Source: Eubacteriales bacterium
GTDB taxonomy: Bacteria > Bacillota > Clostridia > Lachnospirales > Lachnospiraceae
Assembly: GCA_030525875.1 (NCBI GenBank)
Contig: JAUNDV010000006.1
Span: forward strand, 30,967-94,966
DNA length: 64,000 bases
Reading direction: 5' to 3'
Every line of letters begins with the position of its first letter. Position 1 is the stretch's first letter. Shown piece by piece: positions 61,819 to 64,000 of the stretch. Below the pieces are notes generated by a model. It ran no database searches. It was not told the DNA's origin and was given only the letters and a program-made list of their open reading frames with translations. A program made the translations under genes and the position numbers.

Positions 61819-62507
61819 AAGAAGTAGTGCTTAGACATATAAAAAACGAAGATTTCAAGTTTAATGAGGCAATGAAGACCCTAAGAACAAATATTTTCTT
61901 CTCTGGGTCAAATGTAAAAAAAATACTCTTTACCAGCACAGAACCAAACGAAGGTAAAAGCTTCATTTCCCTTAATCTTGCAGTATCACTTGCAGAATCA
62001 GGTAAAAAAATCTGCTATATCGATGCGGATATAAGAAAATCTGTCTTTAAGGGCAGATATAATGTCAAAGAGGAAGTAAACGGACTGTCCCAGATACTAA
62101 GTGGTCAGGCAAAACTCGAGGAAAGTATATATAAGACAAATGTAGAGAACCTGCATGTAATCTTTGCTGGGCCATATTCCCCAAGCCCTACAGAGCTCTT
62201 TGAGGATAAGCTTTGCAATGAAATGTTTGAAAAGCTTGCAGAAATGGATTATGATTATCTGATAATAGATACAGCACCGCTGGGCGTTGTAATAGATGCT
62301 GCCATACTTGCCAAATTCACAGATGGCATTATAATTGTAGCAAGACAGGCTAGTACAAAAAAGAAGGTTCTGTCAAGGGTGAAGGATCAGATAGAGAAGA
62401 CAAATACAAGGCTGCTTGGCGTTGTATTAAATGATGTCAACCTTAAGAAGAGCGGATATTACGGATCGTACTATTCCAATTATTGGGAAGAGTATAAAGA
62501 AAGATAA
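61815..62507 (+). CDS. CpsD-type tyrosine kinase (BY-kinase)
   Basis: Autophosphorylating kinase that, with CpsC, controls polysaccharide polymerisation. The 230-residue protein has Walker A STEPNEGKSFISLNLA, Walker A' CYIDADIRKS and Walker B YLIIDTAPLG. The C-terminal tail has a Tyr cluster (SGYYGSYYSNYWEEY), the phosphorylation sites. It overlaps the CpsC gene by 4 nt. Confidence 0.94.
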   Translation: MKEVVLRHIKNEDFKFNEAMKTLRTNIFFSGSNVKKILFTSTEPNEGKSFISLNLAVSLAESGKKICYIDADIRKSVFKGRYNVKEEVNGLSQILSGQAKLEESIYKTNVENLHVIFAGPYSPSPTELFEDKLCNEMFEKLAEMDYDYLIIDTAPLGVVIDAAILAKFTDGIIIVARQASTKKKVLSRVKDQIEKTNTRLLGVVLNDVNLKKSGYYGSYYSNYWEEYKER

Positions 62508-62560
62508 ATTATAAGTTTAGTATTAATAATTACTCTTTTATAAAATACCGAGGTAAAATA

Positions 62561-63799
62561 ATGCAACATGAAAACGAAGTACAACATGTGTTTTTGATTG
62601 GAGCTAAAAGTTTAGGTGCATATGGAGGATACGAGACTTTTGTTTATAAACTTACAGAATACCATCAAAACAATAAAAATATTAAATACCATGTAGCATG
62701 CAAAGCGAATGGCGATGGTTGTATGGATGAGACAAAAGTTAAGGGTGCAACCAAAATAAACGATCACGAGTTTGAACTTCATAATGCACATTGTTTCAAA
62801 ATTGATATTCCACAGATTGGTGCAGCACAGGCAATATATTATGATGTTATGGCACTGGAAGCTTGTTGCAAATATATAAAAGAACATCATATTAGTAAGC
62901 CTATTATTTATATATTAGCATGTCGTATAGGACCTTTTGCCAGATATTTTTATAAAAAAATTCATAAACTAGGTGGAACTATATACTTGAATCCAGATGG
63001 ACACGAATGGATGCGAGCAAAATGGTCGGCTCCAGTTAGGAAGTATTGGAAACTTTCAGAAGGTCTGATGGTTAAATATTGTGATCTTGTAATATGTGAT
63101 TCTTTAAATATCGAGAAGTATATACATGAGTGTTATGACGGTAAAGGAATTAGAGGGATAAATCCCAAAACTACATTTATAGCTTATGGTGCTGACTTGA
63201 CATTAAGTAAATTAGCTGACGATGATATGAAGCTTGTTGATTGGTATAAGGAAAAAGGCTTAGAAAAGAAGAATTATTATTTGGTTGTTGGACGTTTTGT
63301 TCCAGAGAATTCTTTTGAAATCATGATTCGTGAGTTTATGAGGAGTAACAGCACTAAGAGTTTTGCATTAATTACAAATGTTAATGATAAATTTTTAAAT
63401 GAACTTGAAGAAAAGCTGCATTTCAAAAGTGATAGAAGAATAAAATTTGTCGGTACTGTTTACGATCAAGAACTACTTAAAAAAATCAGAGAGAATGCTT
63501 ATGCATATCTTCATGGTCATACTGTTGGAGGTACAAATCCATCATTAATTGAAGCTTTAGGAAGTACAGATTTGAATCTTTTAGTTGATGTTGGATTCAA
63601 TAATGAGGTTGCAAAAGATTGTGCTCTGTACTGGAGTCGTACTGAAGGAAGTTTATCTAAGCTCATTGAAAAGACTGAAAAAATGAGCGTTGATGAAATC
63701 ACATATATGGGATGTAAGGCAAAAAAACGTGTTTCAGAGGAGTACACATGGGAAAAGATATGTAATCAGTATGAAGATGTGTTTTTTAATGCAAGGTAA
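62561..63799 (+). CDS. GT4-type glycosyltransferase with DUF1972 N-terminus (rhamnosyltransferase-like)
   Basis: A 412-residue cytoplasmic glycosyltransferase. The N-terminal half matches DUF1972 proteins (AKSLGAYGGYETFVYKL; NPDGHEWMRAKW), and the C-terminal half is a GT-B nucleotide-sugar domain (YYLVVGRFVPENSFE, GHTVGGTNPSLIEALG). Relatives transfer rhamnose or another sugar in capsule assembly. Codon use is more A/T-rich than the CpsBCD genes, as expected of variable polysaccharide genes that move between strains. Confidence 0.87.
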   Translation: MQHENEVQHVFLIGAKSLGAYGGYETFVYKLTEYHQNNKNIKYHVACKANGDGCMDETKVKGATKINDHEFELHNAHCFKIDIPQIGAAQAIYYDVMALEACCKYIKEHHISKPIIYILACRIGPFARYFYKKIHKLGGTIYLNPDGHEWMRAKWSAPVRKYWKLSEGLMVKYCDLVICDSLNIEKYIHECYDGKGIRGINPKTTFIAYGADLTLSKLADDDMKLVDWYKEKGLEKKNYYLVVGRFVPENSFEIMIREFMRSNSTKSFALITNVNDKFLNELEEKLHFKSDRRIKFVGTVYDQELLKKIRENAYAYLHGHTVGGTNPSLIEALGSTDLNLLVDVGFNNEVAKDCALYWSRTEGSLSKLIEKTEKMSVDEITYMGCKAKKRVSEEYTWEKICNQYEDVFFNAR

Positions 63800-63843
63800 T
63801 TAATTTTATTAAGTAAATATAATTAAAGAAGAGATAAAGAATA

Positions 63844-64000
63844 ATGGCTTGTAAGAATATATTACTAGTAACTAATATGTATCCATCAAAAAAATATCCA
63901 CATTATGGTGTTTTTGTTAAAAATACAGCGGAGGCACTTTTAAAAGCTGGATATAAAGTAGATACTATAAGTCTAGAAAAACATGATAGTAAACTTTCCA
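63844..64000 (+). CDS. Glycosyltransferase, 5' end only
   Basis: Fifty-two codons are visible before the window ends. The start KNILLVTNMYPSKKYPHYGVFV is the N-terminal Rossmann edge of GT4-type glycosyltransferases (conserved NMYP and GVFV). It would act in the same polysaccharide pathway. The ATG follows AAGAAGAGATAAAG. Confidence 0.75.
   Translation, partial: MACKNILLVTNMYPSKKYPHYGVFVKNTAEALLKAGYKVDTISLEKHDSKLS

Overview
The window reads as the chromosome of a low-GC, Gram-positive anaerobe of the Clostridia, most likely a Lachnospiraceae gut or rumen bacterium. The basis is gene content and order: infC-rpmI-rplT behind an attenuator leader, PduL-type phosphotransacetylase with acetate kinase, plsX-acpP-rnc-smc-ftsY, ylxM-ffh-rpsP-khpA-rimM-trmD-rplS-lepB-rbgA-rnhB-yraN, and ferredoxin-linked CoA metabolism. 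Shine-Dalgarno sites are strong and codons are A/T-rich. The genus cannot be fixed from sequence reading alone. No CRISPR array, rRNA, transposase, integrase or prophage gene was seen; one tRNA (Leu, CAA) is present.

Layout. 1-2.8 kb: 3' part of thrS, then an attenuated leader and infC-rpmI-rplT. 2.9-8.0 kb: thioredoxin reductase, divergent from a selenium-metabolism operon (selD, YedE-type membrane protein, TusA/YedF-like carrier, DUF3343 protein, NifS-like desulfurase). 8.0-16.0 kb: an AEC permease, then a second type IIA topoisomerase pair (parE-parC) with topB and a beta-helix acyltransferase. 16.0-25.7 kb: housekeeping genes (upp, tRNA-Leu, orphan zinc-finger anti-sigma-like protein, polA, coaE, walJ-like, tmcAL, c-di-AMP receptor darA, pduL-ackA, rpmF).

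25.7-42.5 kb: an accessory metabolic island lying between rpmF and plsX, genes that are usually close neighbours. It holds a GntR/FCD regulator, a metal-chelate ABC importer with a THEP1-type NTPase, and an eleven-kilobase catabolic cluster. That cluster combines a 2-hydroxyacyl-CoA dehydratase with its activator, a YkvI-family permease, a family III CoA-transferase, an acyl-CoA ligase, an acyl-CoA dehydrogenase, EtfB and a ferredoxin-fused EtfA, followed by a metallo-beta-lactamase-fold protein. Read together, a 2-hydroxy acid (for example an aryl-lactate, 2-hydroxyisocaproate or lactate) would be activated to its CoA ester, dehydrated to the enoyl-CoA, reduced by an Etf-coupled and possibly electron-bifurcating dehydrogenase, and released by CoA transfer to new substrate. 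It looks like a Had/Fld dehydratase module joined to a caffeoyl-CoA-reductase (Car)-like module. This is the most interesting region of the window.

42.5-58.4 kb: lipid, chromosome, SRP, ribosome and RNA-processing genes in conserved order, with a CLC-type antiporter inserted between ftsY and ylxM. 58.4-64.0 kb: the start of a cell-surface polysaccharide locus (LCP ligase, small secreted Gly-rich protein, CpsB phosphatase, CpsC chain-length regulator, CpsD tyrosine kinase, two glycosyltransferases, the last cut by the window end).

Regulatory points read directly from the sequence include an AUC start codon for infC, a mutually exclusive antiterminator/terminator pairing in its leader, a palindrome array upstream of selD, a shared ATTACATAAA element upstream of both halves of the dehydratase/reductase cluster, and three genes whose predicted -10 boxes lie only 7-10 nt before the start codon with no Shine-Dalgarno site.
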